The notes: a model not told the origin generated them from the sequence alone. DNA of 38,336 bases from Pseudonocardia sp. (GCA_016794615.1 JAEUJO010000163.1:1-38336), one strand, 5' to 3'; numbered from the stretch's first letter, positions 23,995-32,529 are shown. Numbers and translations are program-made.

Positions 23995-26559
23995 TCAATT
24001 GAGCACCCAGGTGTCCTTCGCGCCGCCGCCGCGGGAGGAGTTGACGATCAGGCTGTCCGCCGGGGCGACCCGGCTGAGCATGGCAGGCAGCACGTCCACG
24101 TCCGTCGCCGATCCCCGCCGCGACTGCAGCACGAACGCCCGCAGGTCGACCGCGCGGGGCTGCAGGTGGCCCGCGGTGAACGTCGGGTGCGTCGACAGCG
24201 CCACCATGTCCTGCGCCACCCAGAGGGCAGGCTCGGCGCGGATCGCCGCCGCGACCTGGTCCCGCTCCTGCTGCGAGGAGTGCGGTCCGATCACGATGCC
24301 CGCGCCGCCGTAGCCGTCGACCGGCTTGAGCACCAGCTCGTCGAGCCGGTCCAACACCTCGGCGCGGCGCTCCGGGTCGACGCACGGGTAGGTGGGCACG
24401 TTGTCCAGGATCGGCTTCTCGCCCAGGAAGTAGGCGATCATCGCCGGGACGTAGGCGTAGGTCAGCTTGTCGTCCGCGACGCCGTTGCCGAAGCCGTTGA
24501 GCAGCGCGACGTTGCCCCGGCGCACGGCATTGCCCAACGCGCGGCCGATCGGACGCAGGTCGGCTCCGGCGGAGTCCATCAGGTCGAGCTCGTCGATGCG
24601 CCGGTAGAGCGCCGAGAGCCGGGTGCGGCCGCCTTCTCCGACGAGGAACACCCCGTCGTCGGTGACCTGCAGGTCGCGCGGGGTCACCACCGGCACGCCC
24701 ATGCGCTCGGCGAGCAGCTTGTGCTCGAAGAACGCCGAGTCGACCGGGCCTGCCGACAGCAGCGCCACCTCGTCGTAGCCCGCTCGGTCCGGGTCGACGG
24801 CCGACAGCAGAGCAGACCGGAGCCGGCGCGGCACGTCCTCGAGCGGAACGACGCCGGTGGGCGGCTCCAGGTCGGGCATGGCGCTGCGGATCAGGCGCCT
24901 GTTCATGATCGAGTAGGCCATGCCGGACGGGACCCTCAGGTTGTCCTCGAGCACCATCCAGTGGTCCGGCCGGTCGCGCACCAGGTCGATGCCGGCCACG
25001 GCGATCCGCACGGCGTCCGCCGGCACGAGCTTGCCCAGGTGCGTACGGCCGGGGGCGTCGTCGACGACCGAGGCGGGGACGACGCCGTCCGCGATGATCT
25101 GCCGCTCGCCGTACACGTCACGGAGGAACGCCTCCAGCGCGCGGACGCGCTGGGTGAGTCCCGCGGTCAGCCCGGCCCAGTCGTCCGCGGTGATGATCCG
25201 GGGCAGCAGGTCCAGCGGGAACAGCCGTTCGGGCTCGTCGTCCACCCGGAACGTGACGCCGCGGGCGCGCTGCTCCGTGTGCAGGGCCTTCTCTGCGGCC
25301 TCCATGCCTCGCAGGCCCATCCGGGACAGCGTGCGGAACATCCAGCCGTACTGCGGGAGGACGTTGCCCTCCTCGCTCACCGCCTCGTCGAAGCCGGTCA
25401 CCCGGTAGTCCCCGAGCAGCTCCGGTGCCGTGACGATCGCCGGTGGCTTGTCGAACGGCAGGTTCGTGCCCCGGGTCGCCTCGAGCAGGCCGTCCACGAC
25501 GTCGGTGAGCTCGCCGCGCAGGCCGAACCGGCGACGTTGCCGGGCCGCCGCGCTGCCGCGCCCGAGCGCCATCTGCGACAGCTCGAGCACCTGCTCGAAG
25601 TCGCCGAGCGCCTCCAGGTGCGGGCGCAGCGAGTCGACCAGTTGCCCGACGACCAGCTCGGGGGAGATGAGCCCCGGCCCGTCGATGTCGACGAGGTCGC
25701 CCTCCAGGCCGCTGCGGGCCGCCCGCCAGGTGGCGGCGCGCAGCAGCTCGTGACGGACGGCGGGCAGCGGGACCCGCTCGGCGCTGTGCTGGCGGGCCCG
25801 GTGGACGAGCGCGCGGAACAGCCCCGCGATCAGCACGACGAAATCGACCTCGGGGCAGGCGTCGCAGATGCGCAGCTCGACGGTCGGCACGTGGGCGCTG
25901 GGCCGGACGTCGAAGTAGACCATCCCGGGGTCGCTGATCGTGCCGGAGGCGATCAGATCCTTGATCATGGCGTCGTACTCGGCGCCGGTCTCGACCGTCG
26001 CCGGCGGGGGCCCGGCGGTCGGCCAGCGGGACCAGATCAGGTCGCGGTAGCTCGCGTAGCCGGTGTCGCGACCGTTCCAGAAGGGGGAGCTGGCCGAGAT
26101 CGCCAGCAGCGTGGGCAGGTGCGGGGCGACGCGGCGGACGACCTGCACGGCCTCGTCGCGGTCCGGCACGTCGACGTGGATCTGGGCACCGCAGATGTGC
26201 TGCTCGTTGACCAGCACCTGGTACTCGTGCTGCATGTGCGCGAACCGCGCGCCGGCCGAGATGCCGCCCCCGTCGACGTCGACCAGCGGCACCGTGCCCG
26301 CCGCCACCACCCCGAGGCCGTGCGGTTCGGCGGCCTCGGCCAGCCGGCCCCGCAGCCGCTGCAGGTGCCCCCGCAGCTCGTCGAGGGTGTCGCACACCGG
26401 CGTGTTCGTCTCCACCAGCGATCGCTGCAGCTCGGGTGCGAACTCCTCACCGTCGAGCTGGCTCAGGAGCGCGTCGACCTCGGGGGTGGACCGCCGCGTC
26501 TCGAGGTCCACGACGTGGAACTCTTCCTCGGCCCCGATCTGGAGCTCCCGGCTGCTCAT
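23995..26559 (-). CDS. Fusion of a GCS2 carboxylate-amine ligase and a circularly permuted ATP-grasp ligase
   Basis: The 854-residue protein joins two peptide-bond-forming ligases. Residues about 5-365 are a glutamate-cysteine ligase family 2 (YbdK-like) domain: GAEEEFHVVD, then CGAQIHVDVPD and SSPFWNGRDTGYASYR. Residues about 370-854 are a CP_ATPgrasp_2 domain: FPLDLLPRII, LEAFLRDVYG, VLEDNLRVPSGMAYS, LNGFGNGVADDK, VLKPVDGYGGAGIVIG and a final NSSRGGGAKDTWVL. Each likely makes an acyl-phosphate and couples it to an amine. The usual alpha-E and transglutaminase partners of CP_ATPgrasp_2 are absent. ATG 26559 lacks an evident ribosome site. It is convergent with the GSIII gene. Weak GlnR-like half-sites precede it. 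Substrates are unknown; a gamma-glutamyl product is a reasonable guess. Database names for this architecture exist, but I know of no assigned function. Confidence 0.9.
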   Translation of the reverse strand: MSSRELQIGAEEEFHVVDLETRRSTPEVDALLSQLDGEEFAPELQRSLVETNTPVCDTLDELRGHLQRLRGRLAEAAEPHGLGVVAAGTVPLVDVDGGGISAGARFAHMQHEYQVLVNEQHICGAQIHVDVPDRDEAVQVVRRVAPHLPTLLAISASSPFWNGRDTGYASYRDLIWSRWPTAGPPPATVETGAEYDAMIKDLIASGTISDPGMVYFDVRPSAHVPTVELRICDACPEVDFVVLIAGLFRALVHRARQHSAERVPLPAVRHELLRAATWRAARSGLEGDLVDIDGPGLISPELVVGQLVDSLRPHLEALGDFEQVLELSQMALGRGSAAARQRRRFGLRGELTDVVDGLLEATRGTNLPFDKPPAIVTAPELLGDYRVTGFDEAVSEEGNVLPQYGWMFRTLSRMGLRGMEAAEKALHTEQRARGVTFRVDDEPERLFPLDLLPRIITADDWAGLTAGLTQRVRALEAFLRDVYGERQIIADGVVPASVVDDAPGRTHLGKLVPADAVRIAVAGIDLVRDRPDHWMVLEDNLRVPSGMAYSIMNRRLIRSAMPDLEPPTGVVPLEDVPRRLRSALLSAVDPDRAGYDEVALLSAGPVDSAFFEHKLLAERMGVPVVTPRDLQVTDDGVFLVGEGGRTRLSALYRRIDELDLMDSAGADLRPIGRALGNAVRRGNVALLNGFGNGVADDKLTYAYVPAMIAYFLGEKPILDNVPTYPCVDPERRAEVLDRLDELVLKPVDGYGGAGIVIGPHSSQQERDQVAAAIRAEPALWVAQDMVALSTHPTFTAGHLQPRAVDLRAFVLQSRRGSATDVDVLPAMLSRVAPADSLIVNSSRGGGAKDTWVLN

Positions 26560-26582
26560 GGCCGCGACGGTAAGGAGCGTGT

Positions 26583-26609
26583 GTTACGCGGACGTTGCCC
26601 GGGGGTCAC
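26583..26609 (-). promoter_or_regulatory. Weak GlnR-like half-sites and hairpin upstream of the ligase fusion gene
   Basis: GTTAC at 26583-26587 and GTCAC at 26605-26609 are 22 bp apart, the exact period of successive gTnAc half-sites in GlnR operators. The intervening GAAAC position reads GTTGC, a poor match. The right part overlaps a hairpin, GCCCGG-gggtca-CCGGGC at 26597-26614, that may be a leader structure or the terminator of the gene upstream. Confidence 0.3.
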
Positions 26610-26699
26610 CGGGCGTGGCGGCGAGTGCACCCGGGAGGCTGCCCGATTGCGGCTGACGTCACACCTCCGGGTCGGGCCCTGTGGCGCGATGATCGGCAG

Positions 26700-26742
26700 T
26701 CGGTCGACCGGGGCGACAGCCGTGTCCGGTTCGGTCGACCGA
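26700..26742. repeat. Two palindromes with the same core, 31 bp apart, before the ligase fusion gene
   Basis: CGGTCGACCG (26701-26710) and TCGGTCGACCGA (26731-26742) share a 10-bp perfect palindrome, with centres 31 bp apart, close to three helical turns. They lie between the end of the zinc-ribbon gene and the start of the ligase fusion. This spacing suits two dimers of one regulator binding the same DNA face. Confidence 0.55.
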
Positions 26743-26776
26743 GTGCTGATCACAGGTACGGATCGCGCGGCAGGAC

Positions 26777-28732
26777 TCACCAGTTGCGGGTGCTGCTGAG
26801 CTGCAACTGCTTCTGCAGCATGGGTGTCGCCTTTCGGATGTCGGGCTGGTCGACCGTGAAGGCCGCGGCGGCATCCGGATAGCCGGCCTGTGATGCTCCG
26901 GACCAGTAGCGAACAGCCCGGTCCACGGTCGCGGCGACGACACGGGGGGAGAAGCGGGCGAGCAGGATGTCCGGATCGGGCAGTCGCCACCACGCGGCCA
27001 GGGCCCGAGCTGCGAAGGTCAGGCCGTGCCGGGTCGTGACTCGGGTGAGCAGGAGTTGCGCGACCTGGTCCAGGTCCGTACTCGGCGCGGGAACGTGGGT
27101 GGGTGGCTCGAGAATCCGCTGGGCGCGGCCCAGGTGCCACGGCGCGGAGTAGGGGAGGATCTCGTCCAGGAGCTTGTCCGGCGACCACAGCAGCAGGTAC
27201 GGGTACTGGTCGTGATGCGTGCGCAGCTCGCCGGCGGTGCCACCGCGTTGACCTACGACCGGCCGGTCGTAGTTGGCGTAGGTGAACGAATGCGGAGGGT
27301 GACCGGCCGGAACGCCGATCCCGTGCAGCGGCCCGGCCGCCCCGTAGAGCTGGGTGAGGGCGGCCAGCGGTGATTCGGGGGCGATGAGCCGCGACAGCTT
27401 GCGGGTTTCGCCCGTGCCGACCAGGTTCCAGAAGTCGACGACCTTTCGCTCCTCGGGCTTGCCGGGGAGGAAGGGACGTCGGGCAGCGACTGGTCTGACT
27501 GCGGTCGGCAGCACCGGGGCGGCGCCGTGCCGCATCCGGTCGGTCCCCGGCGTGTCGTCGCGCGGCTGTCGCTTGTGCGCCGGCACCGGGGCGGCTCCGG
27601 CCCCGGTCGGCGGCACGTTTCGTGCCGCACGTTCCTGCCGCGGTTTCTCGGCCACCGGGGCCAGGCGAAGGGGCGGCGTCGTGGCGGGGACGCAGGTACC
27701 GCAGCCGAGGTGGGTCTTGGTGGCGACCAGCGGGGAGTGGGCGTCGCAGGTCGGGCACCGGGTGGGCGCCACGGTGCCGAGCGACGGCAGGTAGTCGAAG
27801 ACCATGGGCCAGCGGCGTTCGCCGCGCCGGACGTCGGTGGCCAGGCGCCAGACGGGGACGTCGATCAGATGCAGCCGGTAGGGGCGCAGCACGTGCTGAT
27901 GGCGGTACTTCTCGCTGATTTCGGCCAGGCGACGGTCGCGCTCACCGATCGTCGCCTGCGTGCGGGCATCAAGCAGCGCCCGGCGTTGTTCGTCCGCGCC
28001 GGTACGACGCTTGTCGATCGCCGCCAGCGCCGCGGTGTAGTACTCCGTCGCGCGGGTGATCTCCGCGCTTCGTTCGGTGTCGGCTTCGATGCTGAGTTCC
28101 TGGCCGCGCCGTGCGGCGGCGGTGTCGAGTTCGCGGTGGGCGGCGGCCACGGCGGGGGTCAGCCGGCTCGCCCGTACCTCGGGTCCCCCGCCGGCCTCGG
28201 CGGTGCCGATCGCGCTCAGCAGTCGGTCCGCGGCGTCCTTCGCCCAGGCGACGCGCGACGGCACGTCGAGGACGCATTCGGCGACCTCGGTGAACCGCTC
28301 GTCGGCCGAGATGGTGTGGGTGACCAGCGCCCCGAGCCGCAACAGCGACCGGTGGGATCGGAGGATCGAGCCGGTGGCATCGATCCGGCCGTGATCGACC
28401 GGGACCTGGTCCCTGATCTTGGCCAGGAGGTCCTCCGTGGATGTCTGCTTCGTCCGGTGCGGCAGGGTGAGCGCGCCGACGTCCCCCGCGTCGATGATCG
28501 TTTCGGCAGCCTTGTCGATCTCGGGGTTGCCGGAGCCGAGGAACAGCACACCGTCTTCCCTGGCGATGTCGGGATCGTCGGTGATCAACGCGGTTTCCGG
28601 CAGGTCGTGCTGGGCGCTCAGGTGCCCGGGCAGGATCGCCAGCACCGTGTCGCCGGACTGCTCCCACAGTCCGCCCCTGTGTTCCAGGTAGCTCAACCAG
28701 AACGCAAAGGCGGGCCCATGGTGGCCGATCAC
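26777..28732 (-). CDS. Zinc-ribbon/coiled-coil helicase partner, resembling a detached C-terminus of a RapA-like SNF2 protein
   Basis: I do not recognise a named family for this 651-residue protein. Residues about 42-85 (LPETALITDD, DIAREDGVLFLGSGNP) follow the pattern that comes after the motor in RapA/HepA-type proteins, where a 'TxDxxxAxxEDxxFL..HP' element occurs. Residues 220-280 are charged and helical, probably coiled coil (IDKRR, ADEQRRALLDARTQATIGERD). The segment VLRPYRLHLIDVPVWRLATDVRRG then leads to a four-cysteine ribbon, C326-x2-C329-x14-C344-x2-C347. A disordered Pro/Arg-rich stretch to about 440 and a folded C-terminal domain of about 200 residues (PYLLLWSPDKLLDEILPYSAPWHLGRA) end it. 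The GTG start overlaps the helicase stop (GTGA), so the two are made together. It probably targets the motor to a nucleic acid or protein. Confidence 0.8.
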   Translation of the reverse strand: MIGHHGPAFAFWLSYLEHRGGLWEQSGDTVLAILPGHLSAQHDLPETALITDDPDIAREDGVLFLGSGNPEIDKAAETIIDAGDVGALTLPHRTKQTSTEDLLAKIRDQVPVDHGRIDATGSILRSHRSLLRLGALVTHTISADERFTEVAECVLDVPSRVAWAKDAADRLLSAIGTAEAGGGPEVRASRLTPAVAAAHRELDTAAARRGQELSIEADTERSAEITRATEYYTAALAAIDKRRTGADEQRRALLDARTQATIGERDRRLAEISEKYRHQHVLRPYRLHLIDVPVWRLATDVRRGERRWPMVFDYLPSLGTVAPTRCPTCDAHSPLVATKTHLGCGTCVPATTPPLRLAPVAEKPRQERAARNVPPTGAGAAPVPAHKRQPRDDTPGTDRMRHGAAPVLPTAVRPVAARRPFLPGKPEERKVVDFWNLVGTGETRKLSRLIAPESPLAALTQLYGAAGPLHGIGVPAGHPPHSFTYANYDRPVVGQRGGTAGELRTHHDQYPYLLLWSPDKLLDEILPYSAPWHLGRAQRILEPPTHVPAPSTDLDQVAQLLLTRVTTRHGLTFAARALAAWWRLPDPDILLARFSPRVVAATVDRAVRYWSGASQAGYPDAAAAFTVDQPDIRKATPMLQKQLQLSSTRNW

Positions 28733-30465
28733 TGCTGTTCGTCTCCGACCAGGGCGTCCACGTCGAGCCTGCTGCGCAGGTAGGTGTCGCGAGCAGCGAC
28801 GAGGCCCTCGCCGATCTCGTCCATGCGCCGCGCGAACGCGCGATCGTCATCGGCGCCGGCGAACGCGTCGAACACCGCGCGTTCGAAGTTGAAGTCGTCG
28901 TCGATTCGACCCAGGATCATGTCAAGTTCGCCGACGACGAGCTCGAACATATTGATCTTGGTTTCCAGGACGTGCAGGATCCGCTCCTCGATGCTGCCCT
29001 TGGACACCAGGTTCGTGAGCAGCACATCGTGGGTCTGGCCGACGCGGTGCAGCCGACCAAGACGCTGTTCGATCTGCATCGGGTTCCACGGCAGATCAAG
29101 ATTGATCATCACATGGCAGAACTGCAGGTTGCGGCCTTCCCCTGCCGACTCGGTGGACAGCAGTACCGGCACGTCGTCGCGGAAGGCGCTGATCACGCTT
29201 TCCTTCTCCGCCCTCGACAACCCGCCGTCGTAGACGGTCGCGTCGATTCCCGCGGCCCGCACCGATTCGGCCACCGTGTCCAGGGTCTTCCGGAAGGCGG
29301 TGAACACCAGGACCTTCTCGCCGTTGGCCGTGTGCTCGCCCAGTTTCCGCACGAGCAGGCGCACCTTGGCCGGATCGGTGATGGCCTCGGCCCGAGCGGC
29401 CAGGTCGGTCCAGCCGAGTTTGGCCAGGGTCGGGGCGGCCGCGGCGGGCGTGGAGCCAGCCAGGCGTGACACCGAGCGCAGGGCCATTCCCCGCGCCGGC
29501 GTCGCGCCCCGCGCGTGGACCCGGACCCGTTCCACCACCTCCGTGTAGAGGGCCTGCTCGTCGCTGTCCGGGGGCACGAGCACTGTCTCGGCCAGCCGCT
29601 GGGGCAGCCGCAACGCCACCTCGCTGCGTCGGTGGCGCACCATCACCTGCCGGGTCCTGACCCGCAACTCGTCCAGGTTGCGGGGGCTGGTGGCGTCGTC
29701 ACCGGCAGCGGCGTAGCGGGTGCGGAACTGGGTCGGGGTGCCGAGCAACCCGGGAGCCACCAGAGAGATCATCTCGTACAGGTCCTGTAGCCGGTTCTCC
29801 ACCGGAGTGGCGGTCAACAGCAGCAGGAACCGCGCGGTGAGCGCCCTGATCAGTTTCCCGGACGCGCTGTTCGCGGACCGCAGTCGGTGCGCCTCGTCCG
29901 CGACCACCAGATCCCATCCGCCACCGGCGAGCTCGCTCCTCAGCGGATCCCTGCGCGCCGCGGCAAGCGAGACCAGCAGCACAGGCCCGCCGCTGTGACA
30001 GTCGGGAACCCCGCTTCGTCCGGTGACGATGGCCGTCGGCAGGCTGAACTTGCGCTCCAACTCGTCGCGCCACTGCTCGACCAGGCCGGCCGGGCTGATG
30101 ACGAGCGTGCGTTCGGCCAGGCCCCGCAACCGCAGTTCGGAGAGGATCAGGCCAGCTTCGATAGTCTTACCCAGCCCGACTTCGTCGGCCAGGATCGCCC
30201 GGCCGCGCATTCGGCGTAGCACCGTGGATGCCGTATCGCGCTGATAGTCGAACGGCTCGAACGCCAGTTGCGGCATGGACAGGAGGGTGTCGAAACCGGG
30301 CCTGCGCAGCACCGCAACCGCCTGATCCACCAGGGCGGACGCCGCCGGATCGAGCACAGGGCCGGCGGACAACCGGGCCAGCAACCCAGCCAGGGCGGTC
30401 GACAGGACCAGCTCGTCGGGAACCCTCGTGGAGTCGGGCAACCGTGCCAGGAGGTCAGTGGTCAT
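28729..30465 (-). CDS. SNF2-family (RapA/HepA-like) DNA-dependent ATPase
   Basis: The 578-residue protein is an SNF2 motor with both RecA lobes: Walker A DEVGLGKT (94-101), Walker B DEAH (190-193), LLTATPVENR (217-225), lobe-2 VFTAFRKT, and motifs V-VI in STESAGEGRNLQF and QRLGRLHRVGQ (467-477). The DEVGLGKTIEAG form is typical of the bacterial RapA/HepA branch. It ends soon after lobe 2, lacking the long C-terminal part of RapA (about 970 residues); the next, overlapping gene seems to supply it. ATG 30465 overlaps the TGA of the MBL-fold gene (ATGA). Synonymous codon choice looks less extreme than in neighbours, hinting at later acquisition. Roles in transcription recycling or phage defence are both possible. 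Confidence 0.93.
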   Translation of the reverse strand: MTTDLLARLPDSTRVPDELVLSTALAGLLARLSAGPVLDPAASALVDQAVAVLRRPGFDTLLSMPQLAFEPFDYQRDTASTVLRRMRGRAILADEVGLGKTIEAGLILSELRLRGLAERTLVISPAGLVEQWRDELERKFSLPTAIVTGRSGVPDCHSGGPVLLVSLAAARRDPLRSELAGGGWDLVVADEAHRLRSANSASGKLIRALTARFLLLLTATPVENRLQDLYEMISLVAPGLLGTPTQFRTRYAAAGDDATSPRNLDELRVRTRQVMVRHRRSEVALRLPQRLAETVLVPPDSDEQALYTEVVERVRVHARGATPARGMALRSVSRLAGSTPAAAAPTLAKLGWTDLAARAEAITDPAKVRLLVRKLGEHTANGEKVLVFTAFRKTLDTVAESVRAAGIDATVYDGGLSRAEKESVISAFRDDVPVLLSTESAGEGRNLQFCHVMINLDLPWNPMQIEQRLGRLHRVGQTHDVLLTNLVSKGSIEERILHVLETKINMFELVVGELDMILGRIDDDFNFERAVFDAFAGADDDRAFARRMDEIGEGLVAARDTYLRSRLDVDALVGDEQQ

Positions 30466-31259
30466 CGATCTTCGGGACGCAGTCGGATCTCGGCATCGAC
30501 ACGACTGTACTGGCGCGGTCCTGCGCCCGGCGGCGGCCACCTTCGGCCACGGGCGGTGTGCAGCGCGGCGACTTCGGTGCGTTGGGCGGTGACGAACGCC
30601 GCGTCCACGGGGTCGCCGTGGCCGGGGACGACGACCGCGGGGCGCACGGCGAGCAGGGTGTCGAGGGTGGCGGGCCACTCGCCCAGGACGGCGTCACCGA
30701 GATCGGGCGGCGCCCCCTGCTCGACCAGGTCTCCGGCGAATACGACCGCGGCGTCCGGTACGTGCACGACGACGTCGTGGTCGGTGTGCCCGCGGCCCAG
30801 GTGCCGCAGCGTGACGGTCCGGCCGCCGAGATCGAGGGTCGTCTCCGGGTCGACGGCGTGATCCGGGAGCGGTGGGTGGGTGGCGTCGAGAGCGTCCGCG
30901 GTGGTGGGGTCGCCCCGGTCGCGGTAGTGGGCCGCCCACTCGGTGCGCTGGGCGGCCGCGGTGGCGGCGAGCGTGGCGCGGCAGCGCGGGTGGGCGTACA
31001 CCGGGCACGGCAGGAACGCCGCGGTGCCGAAGCAGTGGTCGAAGTGCGCGTGGGTGACGGCCACCACCAGCGAGAGCCCGGTCACGGCGCGGACGGCGGT
31101 GGCCAGCTCGCTGCCCTGCCGGGCGTCCCCCCGGGTGTCGACGACCAGCGCGCGCTCACCACCGAGGACCAGGCCCGTGGTGAGGTCCAGCTCGCGATGC
31201 CGGCGGGCCAGCACACCGTCGCCGACCTCGACCCACCGCCCCTCGGCAGCGGCGGTCAC
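30462..31259 (-). CDS. MBL-fold metallohydrolase with an atypical C-terminus
   Basis: The 265-residue protein shows the metallo-beta-lactamase fold: THAHFDH (HxHxDH zinc motif), GRGHTDHDVVV, FAGDLVEQG and the final VVPGHGDPVD. Members hydrolyse diverse thioesters, lactones or phosphoesters; no specific substrate can be read. After TAQRTEVAALHTARG the usual helical end of such proteins is replaced by about 30 Arg/Pro-rich residues of no family character. The stop overlaps the helicase start by ATGA. GTG 31259 with GGGGGGA upstream was chosen; longer N-terminal readings into the preceding gene are possible but not family-like. It lies 46 bp after the esterase gene on the same strand, so esterase, MBL, helicase and partner could form one transcript. 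Confidence 0.82.
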   Translation of the reverse strand: MTAAAEGRWVEVGDGVLARRHRELDLTTGLVLGGERALVVDTRGDARQGSELATAVRAVTGLSLVVAVTHAHFDHCFGTAAFLPCPVYAHPRCRATLAATAAAQRTEWAAHYRDRGDPTTADALDATHPPLPDHAVDPETTLDLGGRTVTLRHLGRGHTDHDVVVHVPDAAVVFAGDLVEQGAPPDLGDAVLGEWPATLDTLLAVRPAVVVPGHGDPVDAAFVTAQRTEVAALHTARGRRWPPPGAGPRQYSRVDAEIRLRPEDR

Positions 31260-31305
31260 CGGGTCCCCCCGGGCGGACCGGGTGGCGGCGACCCCGGCGC
31301 GCTCC

Positions 31306-32436
31306 TCACCGGGCCGAGCCGGTCGAGCGGACGTGCGGCGTGCCCGCTGTGAGGGCGGTCGACGTCGCGGGCATCCGCCCGGCGAGCGCGAGCCCGGCCC
31401 GCAGCGCGCTCGCGGCGTCCAGCGTGGCGTCCCGGGCTGCCGCGCTGATCGCCGTGAGGCCGGCGTAGCCGTGCACGAGCCCGGGGAACCGGCGCCCGGT
31501 GACCGGCACGCCGGCCCGGCGGAGCCGCTCGGCCAGCTCCTCGCCCTCGTCACGCAGCGGATCGAACCCGGCGGTCGCCAGGTAGACAGGTGGCATCGCG
31601 GACAGGTCGTCCGCCCGCACGATCGCCCCACGCTGGTCGTTGTTCGGGACACCGTCCGGCAGATAGAAGCGTTCCAGCGACGCCACCGTGTCCGCCGACA
31701 AGCCGTAGCCCGAGCCGAAGGTGTCGCGTGAGCCGCCCGTGCGCTCGACGTCCGTGACCGGGTAGAGAGCGAGTGCAAACGCGGCCTCACCCGGCCGCTC
31801 GTGCGCGGTGACCAGCGCGAGGTTTCCCCCGGCACTGTCCCCGCCGACGGCGACGAGGTGCGGGTCGGCGCCGATCTCTGCGGCGTGTTTCCGAACCCAG
31901 TCGAAGGCGGCGAGCGCGTCGTCCAGCCCGGCGGGATAGGGGTGCTCGGGAGCGAGCCGGTAGGACACCGACAGCACGCGCAGCTGGGCCTGCGCCGCGA
32001 CGAGCCGGCAGAGTGGGTCCGCCGTCGTCAGGCTGCCCAGCGCGAAGCCGCCGCCGTGGAAGAAGACGAGCAGCGGGCCCGGCGCCGCGGCGGCTTCCGG
32101 CTCGTAGAGCCGCGCCGGTCGCGGACCGGCGGCGCCGTCCACCTCCAGGTCCCGCGTGCGGATCTCGTCGAACACGAGATCCGCGGAGATGTGTGCCGAC
32201 AGGTCGGCCTGCCGCCGCTGCTCGGCGAGCGTCGCCTGGTCCAGCGCACCACCCTCGCGCCGCGACAGCAGGCTGCTGATCCGGTACAGGAGCTGGACGT
32301 CGAGGTCGAGGCCCTGGTCCTCGACCCGGACCTGCGGGCCGGCGAGCATCCGCTTGACCATGCGGGGGAGCCCGAAGACCGTCCGGAAGCCCAGCCGCAG
32401 TGCTCTCACCCGCAAGCGCGTGCCGATCACGGCCAC
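31306..32436 (-). CDS. HSL-family alpha/beta hydrolase (esterase/lipase)
   Basis: The 376-residue protein belongs to the hormone-sensitive-lipase group of carboxylesterases. It has the oxyanion motif HGGGF at 127-131 and nucleophile Ser201 in GDSAGG (199-204). The acid is in AGFDPLRDEGE and the base His in GLVHGY. A basic N-terminal cap of about 100 residues precedes the fold, without a clear signal peptide. It should cleave short acyl esters in the cytoplasm. The start is GTG 32436, with another GTG two codons in; the ribosome site is weak. It lies 93 bp downstream of the ABC transporter gene, on the same strand, with a hairpin between, so separate transcription is possible. C-terminal residues after about 350 are low-complexity. 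Confidence 0.9.
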   Translation of the reverse strand: MAVIGTRLRVRALRLGFRTVFGLPRMVKRMLAGPQVRVEDQGLDLDVQLLYRISSLLSRREGGALDQATLAEQRRQADLSAHISADLVFDEIRTRDLEVDGAAGPRPARLYEPEAAAAPGPLLVFFHGGGFALGSLTTADPLCRLVAAQAQLRVLSVSYRLAPEHPYPAGLDDALAAFDWVRKHAAEIGADPHLVAVGGDSAGGNLALVTAHERPGEAAFALALYPVTDVERTGGSRDTFGSGYGLSADTVASLERFYLPDGVPNNDQRGAIVRADDLSAMPPVYLATAGFDPLRDEGEELAERLRRAGVPVTGRRFPGLVHGYAGLTAISAAARDATLDAASALRAGLALAGRMPATSTALTAGTPHVRSTGSAR

Positions 32437-32487
32437 ACGCTACGCCGCCTGCCGCGCGCTCATCGCACTCGCTGCGCCCGGTCGTCG

Positions 32488-32503
32488 CCGCGCGCAAGCG
32501 CGG
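32488..32503 (-). terminator. Hairpin after the ABC transporter gene
   Basis: CCGCGC and GCGCGG pair around GCAA, 27 bases beyond the stop of the ABC transporter gene and before the esterase gene. The short perfect stem without a T tract could end or attenuate the transporter transcript. Confidence 0.45.
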
Positions 32504-32529
32504 TGACGTCGATTCGCTCGCCGGCTCGC

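Noticed and set aside
28729..30465. Assignment of the helicase pair to DISARM, BREX or another named defence system
   Set aside because: No methyltransferase, DrmB-like, PglZ or nuclease gene is adjacent, and the partner does not match the core proteins of those systems.
31260..31835. Extension of the MBL gene upstream to 31835
   Set aside because: It would overlap most of the 3' half of the esterase gene and adds Arg/Ser/Pro-rich sequence without family similarity.
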